Shown: positions 1 to 9,586 of the stretch, one piece after another
Layout: each line of letters opens with the position of its first letter
Position numbering within the stretch: position 1 is the first letter of the stretch
NCBI GenBank assembly: GCA_937859595.1
Contig: CALMAH010000013.1
Location: 248,001-312,000, forward strand
DNA length: 64,000 bases
DNA from: an uncultured Acidobacteriota bacterium
GTDB taxonomy: Bacteria > Acidobacteriota > Blastocatellia > Pyrinomonadales > Pyrinomonadaceae
Direction of reading: 5' to 3'
Program-made: the position numbers and the translations under genes
Notes under the pieces: generated by a model
The model's input: only the letters and a program-made list of their open reading frames with translations
Databases searched by the model: none
What the model was told of the DNA's origin: nothing

Positions 1-1999
1 CGTTTGGGCAGGAGCGGCTATTGACCCGTAATGGCTCGTCATTAGCCTGGTCAACCACGGCACAACTTGCTCGAAACTCATTACCCCACGGATAGAGGTA
101 ATTCTTACTTCCGCTGCGCGCCGCATACTCCCATTCCTTCTCTGTTGGGAGCCGATACTTAACGCCATCGCGTTTTGAACGCCATGCCGCAAAAGCATCT
201 ACGTCGTCAATATTGACAAACCTTACAGGCATATACTCTTCACCCGGCTTGGGGGCATCATTGACCCAGTGGATCAGAAAACCCTCTCTTGAAAGTGGTT
301 CATAGCCCGTATCCAACATGAACTCATGGAACTCGCGGTTCGTAACCTCGGTCCTGTCCATCCAAAACGACTCGACCGTAACCTCGTGCTCCGGCAATTC
401 TTCATCGAGGCCTTCGTTTCGTCCCATTGTAAATTTTCCGCCGGGTATCTCGACCAGGTCCGGTTTAGTGGCCTCTGGCGCTGTTTCGGTCGGAGATGGT
501 TTCGGGTCGGGGGTGTCGGCACGTCCGAGTATCCAGCCCTTGTAATAAGCCACACCTGCGCCGACGGCAACCAAAAATAGAAGAAAGAGAAGGGCCCCGC
601 TGCCAAGCAGCCAAGGCATGATCCCTCGGCGGCGGGGAGGCACGGACTCGACGCTGGTAAGCTGGCGGCCTGTGTCGTCATGCTGGACGTTGGTCTTCAG
701 CATCGACGCTTCCCGCTGTGTGTCCGAGAGACCGGGAACGCCCGGGCTTGAGCCGCTATAAGCGATAGTTGCCGCAGGCGGGCCTTGTACGGCGGTGCCT
801 TCCGCCGGTAACTGGGCCAAGACCTGTTTCGGCCCGCCATCGCAAACTACGTCGCTCTCCCAAACGCCATATCCTTTCTTTGTTACCCGCAGATGATGGT
901 TGCCGCTCTGGATGCCATTGAGCGTTATCCATCCGTCATCGCGCGTCTCTCCGACGGGTACGTTGTTCAAATAAACGGTCGAACGCGGCGGGTCGGAGCG
1001 GACGTTCAGCGTTGAGGCCGGCCTTGTCCCGCCCGATGTCGTATGAATACCGAGGCCCTGCGGGAAAATAGCCTCTCTCAGCTCTGCGACCATCTGCTCG
1101 ACCGTCGGTGTCCGCCGTTCCTTTTCCTTCTCGAGCGTATGAAAAACGGCGGCTTCCAATTCCGGGCTGACATTCGCGCCAAACTCGGTAAATTTTGGGG
1201 GCCGGTCGCTGATGTGCTTTTTCATTATCGCCGGGATCGACGACCCTTTGAACGGGACGTCGCCGGCAAGCATTTGGTAGAACATAACGCCCAGACTATA
1301 GATGTCTGAGCGGGCGTCCGGTTCGTCGTCCGCCCACTGTTCCGGAGCCATGTAGTATGGCGAACCCATCAGCCCGGTCGTCTGGGCCTGTACGAACGAA
1401 CCCAGCAACTCGCCCGATTTTATCTTTGCGAGCCCGAAGTCGAGGATCTTGACCGCCTGTGCCATGTTGGGCTTGCCGGTACAGATCATTATGTTCAACG
1501 GCTTGAGGTCGCGGTGGACGATCCCCTGATGGTGGGCGGCACCCACCCCGGCACATATAGCCGATATCAGATCCAACGCTCTTTCGGGTGACAGACGCTT
1601 TTCCCGGGTCAGGAGATCGTGGAGAGCTTCGCCCTCTACATATTCCATCACAAGGAACGGGGTAGAGCCGTTGATAACTCCGTAGTCCGTGACGGCCACC
1701 ACGTTCTGGTGGCGTATCGCCGCCGCCGCGAGAGCTTCTTGTCGGAATCGTGTGACAAGCTGAGGATCGTTGCCGACCAGGTCGGGCAGGATAACTTTGA
1801 TGGCTAGTTGGGTCTTAAGATAAGCGTGTCGGGCCTTATAGACAACACCCATTCCACCCTGGCCCAATCTGCATTCCAAGTGGTATTTACCCTCCAGCAC
1901 AGGCTCGCCGGCGATGGTGTGCACCGTCGGCATCCCATCTTTAGGGCAAGTTTCAACCGAGTCGGTATAACAGTTCTTGCAGAGTTGACACTCTTTCAT
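1..1999 (-). CDS. Ser/Thr protein kinase with PEGA domain, TM segment and formylglycine-generating-enzyme-like C-terminus (C-terminus cut by window edge)
   Basis: Read on the minus strand from ATG 1999-1997. The frame stays open to base 1, so the C-terminus lies outside the window. The N-terminus is a short zinc ribbon (C4, C7, C10, C18). A complete Hanks-type kinase domain follows: GQGGMGVVYKA glycine loop near residue 46, IKV lysine, HRDLKP near 156, DFG near 186, APEQ near 218. A PEGA-like segment (near 330-400, with STVYLNNVPVGE) comes next, then one membrane span near 460-482. The extracytoplasmic part begins VEIPGGKFTMG near 520 and contains RLPTEKEWEYAAR, typical of the FGE-sulfatase/SUMF1 fold. 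The likely role is a membrane receptor kinase phosphorylating cytoplasmic targets; the ligand is unknown. Kinase motifs look catalytically complete. The FGE-like part may be a binding module rather than an enzyme. Confidence 0.9.
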   Translation of the reverse strand, partial: MKECQLCKNCYTDSVETCPKDGMPTVHTIAGEPVLEGKYHLECRLGQGGMGVVYKARHAYLKTQLAIKVILPDLVGNDPQLVTRFRQEALAAAAIRHQNVVAVTDYGVINGSTPFLVMEYVEGEALHDLLTREKRLSPERALDLISAICAGVGAAHHQGIVHRDLKPLNIMICTGKPNMAQAVKILDFGLAKIKSGELLGSFVQAQTTGLMGSPYYMAPEQWADDEPDARSDIYSLGVMFYQMLAGDVPFKGSSIPAIMKKHISDRPPKFTEFGANVSPELEAAVFHTLEKEKERRTPTVEQMVAELREAIFPQGLGIHTTSGGTRPASTLNVRSDPPRSTVYLNNVPVGETRDDGWITLNGIQSGNHHLRVTKKGYGVWESDVVCDGGPKQVLAQLPAEGTAVQGPPAATIAYSGSSPGVPGLSDTQREASMLKTNVQHDDTGRQLTSVESVPPRRRGIMPWLLGSGALLFLLFLVAVGAGVAYYKGWILGRADTPDPKPSPTETAPEATKPDLVEIPGGKFTMGRNEGLDEELPEHEVTVESFWMDRTEVTNREFHEFMLDTGYEPLSREGFLIHWVNDAPKPGEEYMPVRFVNIDDVDAFAAWRSKRDGVKYRLPTEKEWEYAARSGSKNYLYPWGNEFRASCAVVDQANDEPLRVNSRSCPN

Positions 2000-2168
2000 G
2001 CTGAATGCAGGGTTTGTTTATGGACGTCCCGCGAGCCAAATGTCCGGTCAATAGACCGGAACAAAGCTTCCCGGTCACAACACGCGCTGTCTGTCACGAT
2101 TCTAGTTCGTTTGCGAAATACACGCAAGGAAGCCATGGACGGACAACTCGATCAGAACAGCATATTTT

Positions 2169-4841
2169 CTAGCTCTGGACAACAATGTTGACAAGTCGTC
2201 CCGGAACGACAATCACTTTCTTGACCGCTTTTCCGGACGTAAACTCGACGACCTTTGCATCAGCCCGGGCGAGAGTTTCAAGATCATCGCTGGAAGCGTC
2301 GGGCGCGGCGTAGATCCGTGAGCGAAGCTTGCCGTTCACCTGGACGGCGATCTCGACCTGGTCTGCCTTAGCCGCTTCCGCGTCCCAGACTGGAAATCTC
2401 GCCCCGTTTGCGAGCATCCCTTCGTCGTTCCCGACCAATGCAGCGTACATTTCTTCAGCGGCATGAGGTGCGAACGGGGTAAGCATTATCACAAGGCTGG
2501 TCAACGCCTCTTTGATCGAGGCAAGTTGGGCAGGCGAGGAAGTTTCAGGCTCCAAACCAGACTCGTAAAGCTCATTCGCAAGTTCCATCATCGCAGCGAC
2601 GGGTGTGTTGAATTGGAGGTTTTCGAGGCTCTGATCGATCCGTCGGATCGTCTGATGGGTCTTTTGCCGCAATTTCCTGGACAATGGCGAGGCATCAGCC
2701 GACTGGCCGCCATTCGGGTCGGCGGATGCCAGCACCTCTCTCCATTTGAACACGAAACGCCAGACCCGCTGAAGAAACCGGACGGCCCCTTCGATACCCG
2801 CCTCGTTCCAAACGAGCTCGTTTTCGACCGGCGCCGCGAAAAGCACGAAAAGACGCGAGGCATCAGCGCCGTATATTTCGACCATCTCGTCCGGGTCAAC
2901 GCCATTGCCCTTCGATTTGGACATCCGCTCGATGGCATGTTTCAGGTTTGTCCCGTCGGTGCTTCGGGCCGAGATCACCTTCCCCTTTTCGTCGCGCTCC
3001 ACCGTTACCGAGTCTGCCGGATAATAGATACGCTTGCCGGTAGAATCGTCAAAGAATGTTTCTCCAACGACCATTCCCTGAGTAAGCAACCCCTTAACCG
3101 GTTCATTGAACTCAACCAAGCCGATATCTCTCATGACCTTTGTCCAGAAGCGGGTGTAGATGAGATGCATCACCGCATGGTCGTCACCGCCAATATACTG
3201 ATCAACAGGGGTCCAAAAGGCGGCAACGTCAGGCGAGAAAGGCAGGACCTCATTATCCGGATCGGTGTAACGAAAGTAGTACCAGGATGAGTCGACGAAC
3301 GTGTCCATCGTGTCCGTCTCTCTCTTGGCCGGCCCGCCGCATTTGGGACAGGCGGCCCCAATAAACTCGGGAACCCGGGACAGCGGAGATTCACCGGTGC
3401 CGGTGATCGGCGCGTTCTCGGGCAATTCGACAGGCAGTTCGTCGAAGTGCTCGGGCACGATCCCGCAACGGTCGCAATACAAGATCGGGATCGGCGAACC
3501 CCAGAAGCGCTGTCTTGATATCCCCCAGTCGCGCAATTTGTATGTGGTCGCAGACTCGCCGAATCCATGCATCTGGGCGTAAGCGGTCATTTCTTCGATG
3601 GCCGCCTCACTTGTCTTCCCGTTCCAATAATCAGAATGGACTAGAACGCCATCGCCGGTGAACGCGGCCTCAAGGGCGAGGGCGTGCATCGAATGGTGTT
3701 CGTGGGCGAGGTGCGGTTCGGAGATCACCTGTCGCATCGGCAGGCCGAATTTTTTGGCAAATTCAAAATCTCTTTCGTCATGTGCAGGGACACTCATTAC
3801 CGCACCGGTGCCATATTCCGCCATCACATAGTTCCCCACCCAAACCGGCAACTCCTCAAGGCTGAACGGGTTAATAGCCTTGAGGCCTGTATCGATGCCG
3901 TCCTTTTCCGGTTCTGCCTCATGGTCGGCGGGCCTGAGCTCCTCAGCCCTGATGGACTCGATCTTTTCAGTGACGCTCGGCTCGAATAGCTGCCAAAATC
4001 GCTCAACTATCGGATGGCCGGCGGAAACAACGATAGCATTCGCCCCGTAGATCGTATCGATCCGGGTGGTAAACACGCGGACGACGTTCTTGGCACCGCC
4101 GTCCAACTCACCGGTTCGACCGGGCATCTTTACGTTGAAATCAACATATGCCCCGTTTGAGCGGCCGATCCAATCCCGCTGGCGTTTGACCACATTTGCC
4201 GGCCAGCCCGCTTCGATCTCGGCAAGGTCGTCAACCAGTTGGTCGGCGTAGGCTGTTGTCCGCAGAAACCACTGGTCCAGGTCTTTTTTGGTCACAGGAT
4301 TCCCACATCGCCAACACAGGCCGCCGCTGGCCTGCTCGTTCGAGAGTGTTGCCTGATCGTGCTCGCACCAATTGACCTGAGTCATTTTTTTGTATGCCAG
4401 GCCCATTTCATACATCTTCAAGAAAAACCACTGGTCAAACTTGTAATATTCGGGGCGGTGGGCCGCGATCTCCCGAGACCAGTCATAGCTGATGCCCAGC
4501 CGCTGAAGCTGGCCCTTCATCGCGCGAATGTTGTCCTCGGTCCATTCACGAGGGTTAACGCCTCGTTTGACGGCCGCATCCTCGGCCGGCTGTCCGAACG
4601 AGTCCCAGCCGATCGGGTGTATTACGTTGAAGCCTTTCAAACGCTTGTACCATGCCACCGCGTCACCGACGGAGTAATTGCGAACATGCCCCATGTGCAG
4701 ATTGCCGGAGGGATATGGCAGCATCTCGAGTTGGTAAAATTTTGGCCTGTCGTCGGAGATCTCCGTCTCGAACGCACCGGACTCTGCCCATCGCGCCTGC
4801 CATTTTGACTCGATCTTTTTTGGAAAATACTTTTCGTCCAT
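2169..4841 (-). CDS. leuS: Leucyl-tRNA synthetase
   Basis: 890-residue class I aminoacyl-tRNA synthetase that charges tRNA-Leu in the cytoplasm. The HIGH motif is present as HMGH at residues 49-52 after YPSGN, and the KMSKS loop as RMSKSKGNG near residue 640. The CP1 editing domain shows TTRIDTIYGA and the VPAHDERDFEFA stretch with the editing aspartate. A zinc-knuckle-like segment CWRCGNPVTKKDL lies before the editing domain and a second CDRCG/CPKCGGPA pair follows it. The length is close to the usual bacterial 860-890. The N-terminus MDEKYFPKKIESKWQ is the canonical family start. It is monocistronic as far as visible, with 169 bp to the kinase gene downstream. Confidence 0.97.
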   Translation of the reverse strand: MDEKYFPKKIESKWQARWAESGAFETEISDDRPKFYQLEMLPYPSGNLHMGHVRNYSVGDAVAWYKRLKGFNVIHPIGWDSFGQPAEDAAVKRGVNPREWTEDNIRAMKGQLQRLGISYDWSREIAAHRPEYYKFDQWFFLKMYEMGLAYKKMTQVNWCEHDQATLSNEQASGGLCWRCGNPVTKKDLDQWFLRTTAYADQLVDDLAEIEAGWPANVVKRQRDWIGRSNGAYVDFNVKMPGRTGELDGGAKNVVRVFTTRIDTIYGANAIVVSAGHPIVERFWQLFEPSVTEKIESIRAEELRPADHEAEPEKDGIDTGLKAINPFSLEELPVWVGNYVMAEYGTGAVMSVPAHDERDFEFAKKFGLPMRQVISEPHLAHEHHSMHALALEAAFTGDGVLVHSDYWNGKTSEAAIEEMTAYAQMHGFGESATTYKLRDWGISRQRFWGSPIPILYCDRCGIVPEHFDELPVELPENAPITGTGESPLSRVPEFIGAACPKCGGPAKRETDTMDTFVDSSWYYFRYTDPDNEVLPFSPDVAAFWTPVDQYIGGDDHAVMHLIYTRFWTKVMRDIGLVEFNEPVKGLLTQGMVVGETFFDDSTGKRIYYPADSVTVERDEKGKVISARSTDGTNLKHAIERMSKSKGNGVDPDEMVEIYGADASRLFVLFAAPVENELVWNEAGIEGAVRFLQRVWRFVFKWREVLASADPNGGQSADASPLSRKLRQKTHQTIRRIDQSLENLQFNTPVAAMMELANELYESGLEPETSSPAQLASIKEALTSLVIMLTPFAPHAAEEMYAALVGNDEGMLANGARFPVWDAEAAKADQVEIAVQVNGKLRSRIYAAPDASSDDLETLARADAKVVEFTSGKAVKKVIVVPGRLVNIVVQS

Positions 4842-5227
4842 AAAGTTTTTCGCGAAAAACGCAATTTTAGCGGATATCGAACTTGCTATCCAACGCCGTC
4901 TATCGGTTTGTAGTATTCGAAGTTGTACGGAGGGGTGCCACGTCGCAACGGCCGTCGCGAGTGGCTATCTAAGGGCGAGAACGGGACCAAACGCCTGCAT
5001 TGCGGAAAGGTTAATCCAGAACGTCGAAAATGTCTAGCATCGATAGGCCCAAACCCCATATTACTTGTTTAGGTTCAATAAATTGTGGTATTCTAACAGA
5101 ACATCTGAAAAAGGAGTTTTCATCGATCGAAGTATCAGTAATGAGAAAATATTCACCGCAGCCGGTCCGTACCTGAACTATTGAGACCCTTTTGTATGGC
5201 CGTCTGCTCCAATAAGGAGACACCAAG
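4842..5227. other. Intergenic region with a candidate sigma-70 promoter
   Basis: 386 bp between the leuS start (minus) and a small + strand ORF. No convincing coding frame. A candidate promoter on + reads TTGTTT (5065-5070), an 18-nt spacer and TATTCT (5089-5094), which could drive the small ORF and the HEAT gene. It was judged by eye only. Confidence 0.3.
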
Positions 5228-5437
5228 ATGGTCAACAAGCTCAATAAATCCGCGTCCCGCGATATCCGCCCCCCTCAGACGTTTCTTGGAGACTCTGCCT
5301 CCGCTCGCAGCTCAGTAAAACAGCGAACGTCTAACATTGACGACATCATTCGGTCTCTGTCCGAAGCACATGAGAACAAACGAGCCCGGCAGGTAGTGGA
5401 ATGGGTCCGGCAACAGAGCGTCCGACGTGCCGCATAG
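5228..5437 (+). CDS. Small hypothetical protein (69 aa)
   Basis: Short ORF with a good ribosome binding site (AAGGAG about 7 nt before ATG 5228). The product is basic and soluble, with no signal peptide or membrane span. Its C-terminal half (SNIDDIIRSLSEAHENKRARQVVEWVRQ) looks like a helix pair. It is not recognised as any family. Its TAG stop lies 2 nt before a possible ATG of the HEAT-repeat gene, so the two are probably co-transcribed and may be translationally coupled. Confidence 0.55.
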   Translation: MVNKLNKSASRDIRPPQTFLGDSASARSSVKQRTSNIDDIIRSLSEAHENKRARQVVEWVRQQSVRRAA

Positions 5438-5439
5438 GG

Positions 5440-6384
5440 ATGTTCGCGAACTTTGAGAAACTAATGGCCTTCCCGATCAGACTCATCGAGGGCGGATGTC
5501 CGCGTCCGGCCTTTTTGTTGTTTCTCCTGTTCTCATTTTCCTGTTCACTGCTTGGCCAGGAAGTGTCGTTCCCTCGTCATTTTGATGATTGGCCACAGAT
5601 CGAGGCGCGTCTCTCCAAAGCTATTTTGAACGGAACCGATGAAGAGAAACGGGACGCCCTCTTCGAGATCCGAAATTACCGCTCCGCGACTGCCTCAGTT
5701 ATCGCGCTCCCTGCCCTATCGGACCGAAACGAGATCGTACGAGCCACAGCTGCCGCATCGGTGGTTTTTTTGCCGGCGTCAGAAGCATTTCGGGCGCTTG
5801 CTAGGCTTTTGGGCGACAGGAGGCCCTTTGTTCGGAAAGAAGCTGCGTATGCACTCGAAAAGGTCGGGTATCCGGGCTCTGCACCGGCCATTATCTCGGC
5901 CCTCAGACGAGAACGCGATGCGGAGGCGGCCGCTGCCCTTGTGATCGCCCTGGGTGCAACCGGAGATCGGGCCGCGATAGAACCTCTGCTGGGATATCTG
6001 GGGGCCCGGCCAAGCGAAGAGACCGAATTTATTCGCCGTTCGGCCGCGCGCTCCATCGGACGTATCGCCCAGATAATTCGCACGGGCAATGCGACAGTTA
6101 CGACACCGCAGAATTTCCTTCCGGAGAAATTCAAGGACATCGGCGCTGGGCAAGAGGGCCTGCTCGCGAATGATCCTTTTTTCAGGCTCGCCTTTCAGGT
6201 TTTGGAGAGTGTTTTGCGGGACGCTCACGAATCCGATGACACCCGCCGGGAGGCCGCGTTCGCCCTTGGAGCTATCGGCGAAAAGGCCGCAATTGACGTG
6301 CTAAAGAAACACCAAACCAGCCAGGACCCGTACCTTGTCGAGATCGCCAGGGAGGCACTTTTGAAGCTGACGTCGCTCGACTAG
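5440..6384 (+). CDS. Secreted HEAT-repeat protein
   Basis: About 314 residues. An N-terminal hydrophobic stretch (FLLFLLFSFSCSLLG, then QEVSF) looks like a signal peptide, so export is likely. The rest is a run of alpha-helical HEAT/PBS-lyase-type repeats, for example VRATAAASVVFLP, RPFVRKEAAYALEKVG, DAEAAAALVIALGATGD and TRREAAFALGAIGEKAA. Such solenoids act as protein-binding scaffolds; no catalytic residues are visible. The frame is open from 5401, but that ATG lies inside the upstream small ORF. ATG 5440 (2 nt after the upstream stop) or ATG 5464 fits a signal peptide better. No partner can be named. Confidence 0.75.
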   Translation: MFANFEKLMAFPIRLIEGGCPRPAFLLFLLFSFSCSLLGQEVSFPRHFDDWPQIEARLSKAILNGTDEEKRDALFEIRNYRSATASVIALPALSDRNEIVRATAAASVVFLPASEAFRALARLLGDRRPFVRKEAAYALEKVGYPGSAPAIISALRRERDAEAAAALVIALGATGDRAAIEPLLGYLGARPSEETEFIRRSAARSIGRIAQIIRTGNATVTTPQNFLPEKFKDIGAGQEGLLANDPFFRLAFQVLESVLRDAHESDDTRREAAFALGAIGEKAAIDVLKKHQTSQDPYLVEIAREALLKLTSLD

Positions 6385-6448
6385 GATCGGACGGCTTTTG
6401 AAGCCGGAAACACACATCCTTTAATTCGCTTCACTTATCTGTTCTAAT

Positions 6449-7663
6449 ATGACTATGCAGGCAGCTCACTCCGCTTTACCTCTGAGCGCTTCTCTTTCCG
6501 ACTCATATCGACGTGTTCGGGCCCGGACCGAAGAGCTATGCGAACCGCTGGAGGTCGAAGATTACATACCCCAGCCCACCGTAGATGTATCCCCGCCGAA
6601 ATGGAACATTGCCCATACGACGTGGTTCTTCGAGGAAATGATCCTTAAGAAATTCCTGGGCGGCTATCGCGTCTTCGACTCCGACTTCGCCTTTCTTTTC
6701 AACAGCTACTACAACACGGTGGGCGACCGGACACTGCGTGATCATCGCGGTGATCTGAGCCGTCCGACCGTAAAACGCGTGTTCGAATATCGACGATATG
6801 TCGATGGAGAGATGGCCAAACTTCTTGCCGACGAGTCGTTGTTCTCCGAACCCGGTTCGGAACTGGAGGAACTTGTCGTTCTTGGCCTGAACCACGAACA
6901 ACAGCATCAGGAGCTTTTTCTTACCGACCTGAAATACACGTTCAGTGTAAATCCCCTATTCCCCGTCTATCGCGAGAACTATGTGCCGGAAGAAGCGTCG
7001 GAACCGCCAGCGTCTGGAGACGGCCGGTTCATCACGCTTGAGGGCGGGATCGTCGAGATCGGCCACACGGGCGGCGGATTCTGTTTCGACAACGAACTCG
7101 CAAGGCACAAGGTGTATCTTGACGATCACTCGATAGCGACGCGCCTGGTCACCAATGCCGAGTTTCTCGAATTCGTTAACGACGGAGGGTATAGGGATCA
7201 TCGTTTGTGGCATTCGGAGGGCTGGGACTGGGTAAACCGCGAAGGTGTCGCCTCCCCGCTTTATTGGTACGACCGTGACGGCGAATGGCTTCATTTCACT
7301 CTCGGCGGGCTCCGGATGCTGCCGATGGAGGCACCCGTCTGCCACGTCTCGCTCTACGAGGCATCGGCCTTTGCCGAATGGAAAGGGATGCGGCTGCCGA
7401 CCGAGTTCGAATGGGAAGCCGCGAACGAGAGGTTTGACTGGGGGAAGCGATGGGAATGGACAAATTCGGCATATTTGCCGTATCCGGGATTTAGAAAACC
7501 GGAGGGAGCCGTAGGCGAATACAACGGAAAATTCATGATGAACCAGATGGTGCTGCGTGGTGCATCGGTCGTGACCCCGGAGGGCCATTCCCGCCCCACC
7601 TACAGGAACTTTTTCCACCCGCACCTGCGCTGGCAGTTCACCGGGATACGGCTAGCGAAATAA
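6449..7663 (+). CDS. egtB: Ergothioneine biosynthesis sulfoxide synthase EgtB
   Basis: 404-residue non-heme iron enzyme that joins hercynine to a thiol donor (gamma-glutamylcysteine or cysteine) with O2 to give the sulfoxide precursor of ergothioneine. The N-terminal DinB-like domain provides the iron ligands: His56 in NIAHTTWFFEE, and His149 and His153 in LNHEQQHQE. The C-terminal half is an FGE-sulfatase fold (GGIVEIGHTGGGFCFDNE, RLPTEFEWEAA, EWTNSAYLPYPGF, VLRGASVVTP), ending in YRNFFHPHLRWQFTGIRLA as in the EgtB family. The start is ATG 6449; ATG 6455 is an alternative. It lies 29 bp upstream of egtD and is almost certainly co-transcribed with it. No egtA, egtC or egtE is seen nearby. Confidence 0.95.
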   Translation: MTMQAAHSALPLSASLSDSYRRVRARTEELCEPLEVEDYIPQPTVDVSPPKWNIAHTTWFFEEMILKKFLGGYRVFDSDFAFLFNSYYNTVGDRTLRDHRGDLSRPTVKRVFEYRRYVDGEMAKLLADESLFSEPGSELEELVVLGLNHEQQHQELFLTDLKYTFSVNPLFPVYRENYVPEEASEPPASGDGRFITLEGGIVEIGHTGGGFCFDNELARHKVYLDDHSIATRLVTNAEFLEFVNDGGYRDHRLWHSEGWDWVNREGVASPLYWYDRDGEWLHFTLGGLRMLPMEAPVCHVSLYEASAFAEWKGMRLPTEFEWEAANERFDWGKRWEWTNSAYLPYPGFRKPEGAVGEYNGKFMMNQMVLRGASVVTPEGHSRPTYRNFFHPHLRWQFTGIRLAK

Positions 7664-7692
7664 ATTCCACACGCCAGGGACTACGAACATCG

Positions 7693-8715
7693 GTGTTTTA
7701 CAGTCGTGACGTTGAAAGGATCGGCGAACTATATGACAAAATGGTTATGAAAAGCTCAACATCACCCGAACTTACCCAGTTTGCCGAAGACGTCCTCGCC
7801 GGCCTCGGTTCAACGCCGAAACAGCTTTCTTCGCGTTATTTTTATGACGACGAAGGTTCGCGGCTGTTCATGGAGATTATGAAACTGCCGGAGTACTATC
7901 CGACGCGGGCGGAACTGAACATCTTCGAGGAGCAGAAGGGGTCGATACTCGGTGCATTTACTAAAGGGGCGAAGGCGATCGACCTGATAGAACTGGGAGC
8001 CGGTGACGGTGCAAAGACCGCGGTCTTGATAGAGCATTTTCTGGCGGAGGGGGTTGACCTAACCTACAGCCCGATCGACATCTCACGCGAGGCGAACGAT
8101 GTTCTGGAAGATCGTTTCACTCGTCTGTTCCCCGGCCTCAGGATAAAACCGCATACGGGAGACTATTTCAGTGTGCTTGGCAACCTTAGAAGTGAAAGCT
8201 CGAGGCGAAAAGTTCTGATGTTCCTCGGTTCGAATATCGGCAATTTTCAACAGGACAAGGCCCTCGCGTTTTTCCGAAGCCTGAGAAGCGTGATGAATTC
8301 AGACGACCGTCTGTTCATTGGCTTTGATATGCAGAAGGACCCGCGCGTTATAATCGCTGCCTATGACGATCCGGGCGGTATTACCGCCGCGTTCAACCTG
8401 AATCTCCTGACACGGATAAACCGGGAACTTGGCGGTGATTTCGACATCTCGAAATTCTCTCATTATGCTCAATACCGGCCGGTGGAGTGCGCCGCCCGGT
8501 CGTTTCTCATCAGCCGCGAGAAACAGACCGTGACGATATCGGCCTTGGACCGGTCGTTCGACTTTGAACAATGGGAACCGATCTTTATGGAGATCTCGCA
8601 AAAATATACTCCTGCGATGATCGAAGAGTTTGCTGCCGAAAGCGGCTTTGCGATAGAGACCGAGTTCTTTAACGAAAAAGATCACTATACGAATTCACTT
8701 TGGCGGCCAAGCTGA
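7693..8715 (+). CDS. egtD: L-histidine N-alpha-methyltransferase EgtD
   Basis: SAM-dependent enzyme that trimethylates histidine to hercynine, the first step of ergothioneine synthesis. Family hallmarks are visible: LSSRYFYDDEGSRLFMEIMKLPEYYPTR is split across the N-terminal region, followed by IELGAGDGAKTAVLIE (SAM-binding glycine motif), YSPIDIS, LMFLGSNIGNF and the C-terminal FNEKDHYTNSLWRP. Full length is 340 aa from GTG 7693. ATG 7741 or 7747 gives about 324 or 322 aa, closer to the family's usual length, and no strong SD decides between them. It follows egtB directly. Confidence 0.93.
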   Translation: MFYSRDVERIGELYDKMVMKSSTSPELTQFAEDVLAGLGSTPKQLSSRYFYDDEGSRLFMEIMKLPEYYPTRAELNIFEEQKGSILGAFTKGAKAIDLIELGAGDGAKTAVLIEHFLAEGVDLTYSPIDISREANDVLEDRFTRLFPGLRIKPHTGDYFSVLGNLRSESSRRKVLMFLGSNIGNFQQDKALAFFRSLRSVMNSDDRLFIGFDMQKDPRVIIAAYDDPGGITAAFNLNLLTRINRELGGDFDISKFSHYAQYRPVECAARSFLISREKQTVTISALDRSFDFEQWEPIFMEISQKYTPAMIEEFAAESGFAIETEFFNEKDHYTNSLWRPS

Positions 8716-8758
8716 TCCCGGGCCGCCGAGACCGGCTATCTTTTCGACCTCAGCGCCG

Positions 8759-9547
8759 ATGGATATAAAGATCCTCACTTTTGAGACCATAGACTCCACC
8801 AATACCGAAGCGTTGAAACAAGCTCGGAACGGTGCCGAAGAGGGCCTTTGTATCGTCGCCCGTGAACAGACCGCAGGACGAGGGCGGCACGGACGCGTTT
8901 GGGCCTCGGAGAAAGACGCCGGGCTGTATTTCAGCATCGTCTTAAGGCCCAGGCTCGAGCCGCGGTACGTCTCACTCATAACCTTGATGTCCGGCATTGG
9001 GGTTTTTGACACGTTGAAAGAGCTAGGGCTTTCGCCCGACATCAAGTGGGTTAACGATGTTCTTGTAGATGAGAGGAAGATCTCCGGGATCCTCGCCGAG
9101 ACGACGGAAACCGACGACGGACAGGCGGTTATTGTCGGCATTGGCATTAACATACTCAGGTCGAATATCTCGCAGGAGCTCGCCGAAACGGCGACTTCCC
9201 TTGACCGGTACATTGACCCGCCGACCCCGACGGCACTTGTCGAAATGCTTGTGTCCCACCTGTCTCGTGCTTATTCACAGCTTAACGGGCCGGACGGGCC
9301 TTCGCAGATCGTCGAGGAATGGAAGCGGCGTTCAACGTATTTCACCGGTAGGAATGTGCGGGTAAAGCTTTCAGGCGAAACGATGATCGGGACGACAGAC
9401 GGGCTGGAGCCGAACGGAGCGCTTCGGTTGATCACTCCGGATGGTAAGCTCCGAATAGTACAAGCGGGCGAGATCGAGATGCTGAGGCCCGACCCGCAGC
9501 CCCCGGCCCAGGCAACAAACGGCCCAAAGCACAGGCCGCCCGATTGA
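8759..9547 (+). CDS. birA: Biotin--[acetyl-CoA-carboxylase] ligase (short type)
   Basis: 262-residue biotin protein ligase that attaches biotin to the carrier protein of carboxylases. The biotin/ATP site motif TAGRGRHGRVWASE is present, as are KWVNDVLVDERKISGILAE and a C-terminal SH3-like domain (GRNVRVKLSGETMIGTTDGLEPNGAL). There is no N-terminal helix-turn-helix, so it should be a ligase without the repressor function of E. coli BirA. Only one small gene separates it from coaX; birA-coaX adjacency is common across bacteria and supports the assignment. Confidence 0.95.
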   Translation: MDIKILTFETIDSTNTEALKQARNGAEEGLCIVAREQTAGRGRHGRVWASEKDAGLYFSIVLRPRLEPRYVSLITLMSGIGVFDTLKELGLSPDIKWVNDVLVDERKISGILAETTETDDGQAVIVGIGINILRSNISQELAETATSLDRYIDPPTPTALVEMLVSHLSRAYSQLNGPDGPSQIVEEWKRRSTYFTGRNVRVKLSGETMIGTTDGLEPNGALRLITPDGKLRIVQAGEIEMLRPDPQPPAQATNGPKHRPPD

Positions 9548-9586
9548 AGTTTCCCGAACAACGTTGTAACGTATCCTACGTAATAT

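Noticed and set aside
2463..3290. 275-codon + strand open frame inside leuS
   Set aside because: Antisense shadow of a well-conserved aminoacyl-tRNA synthetase with no protein-like motif.
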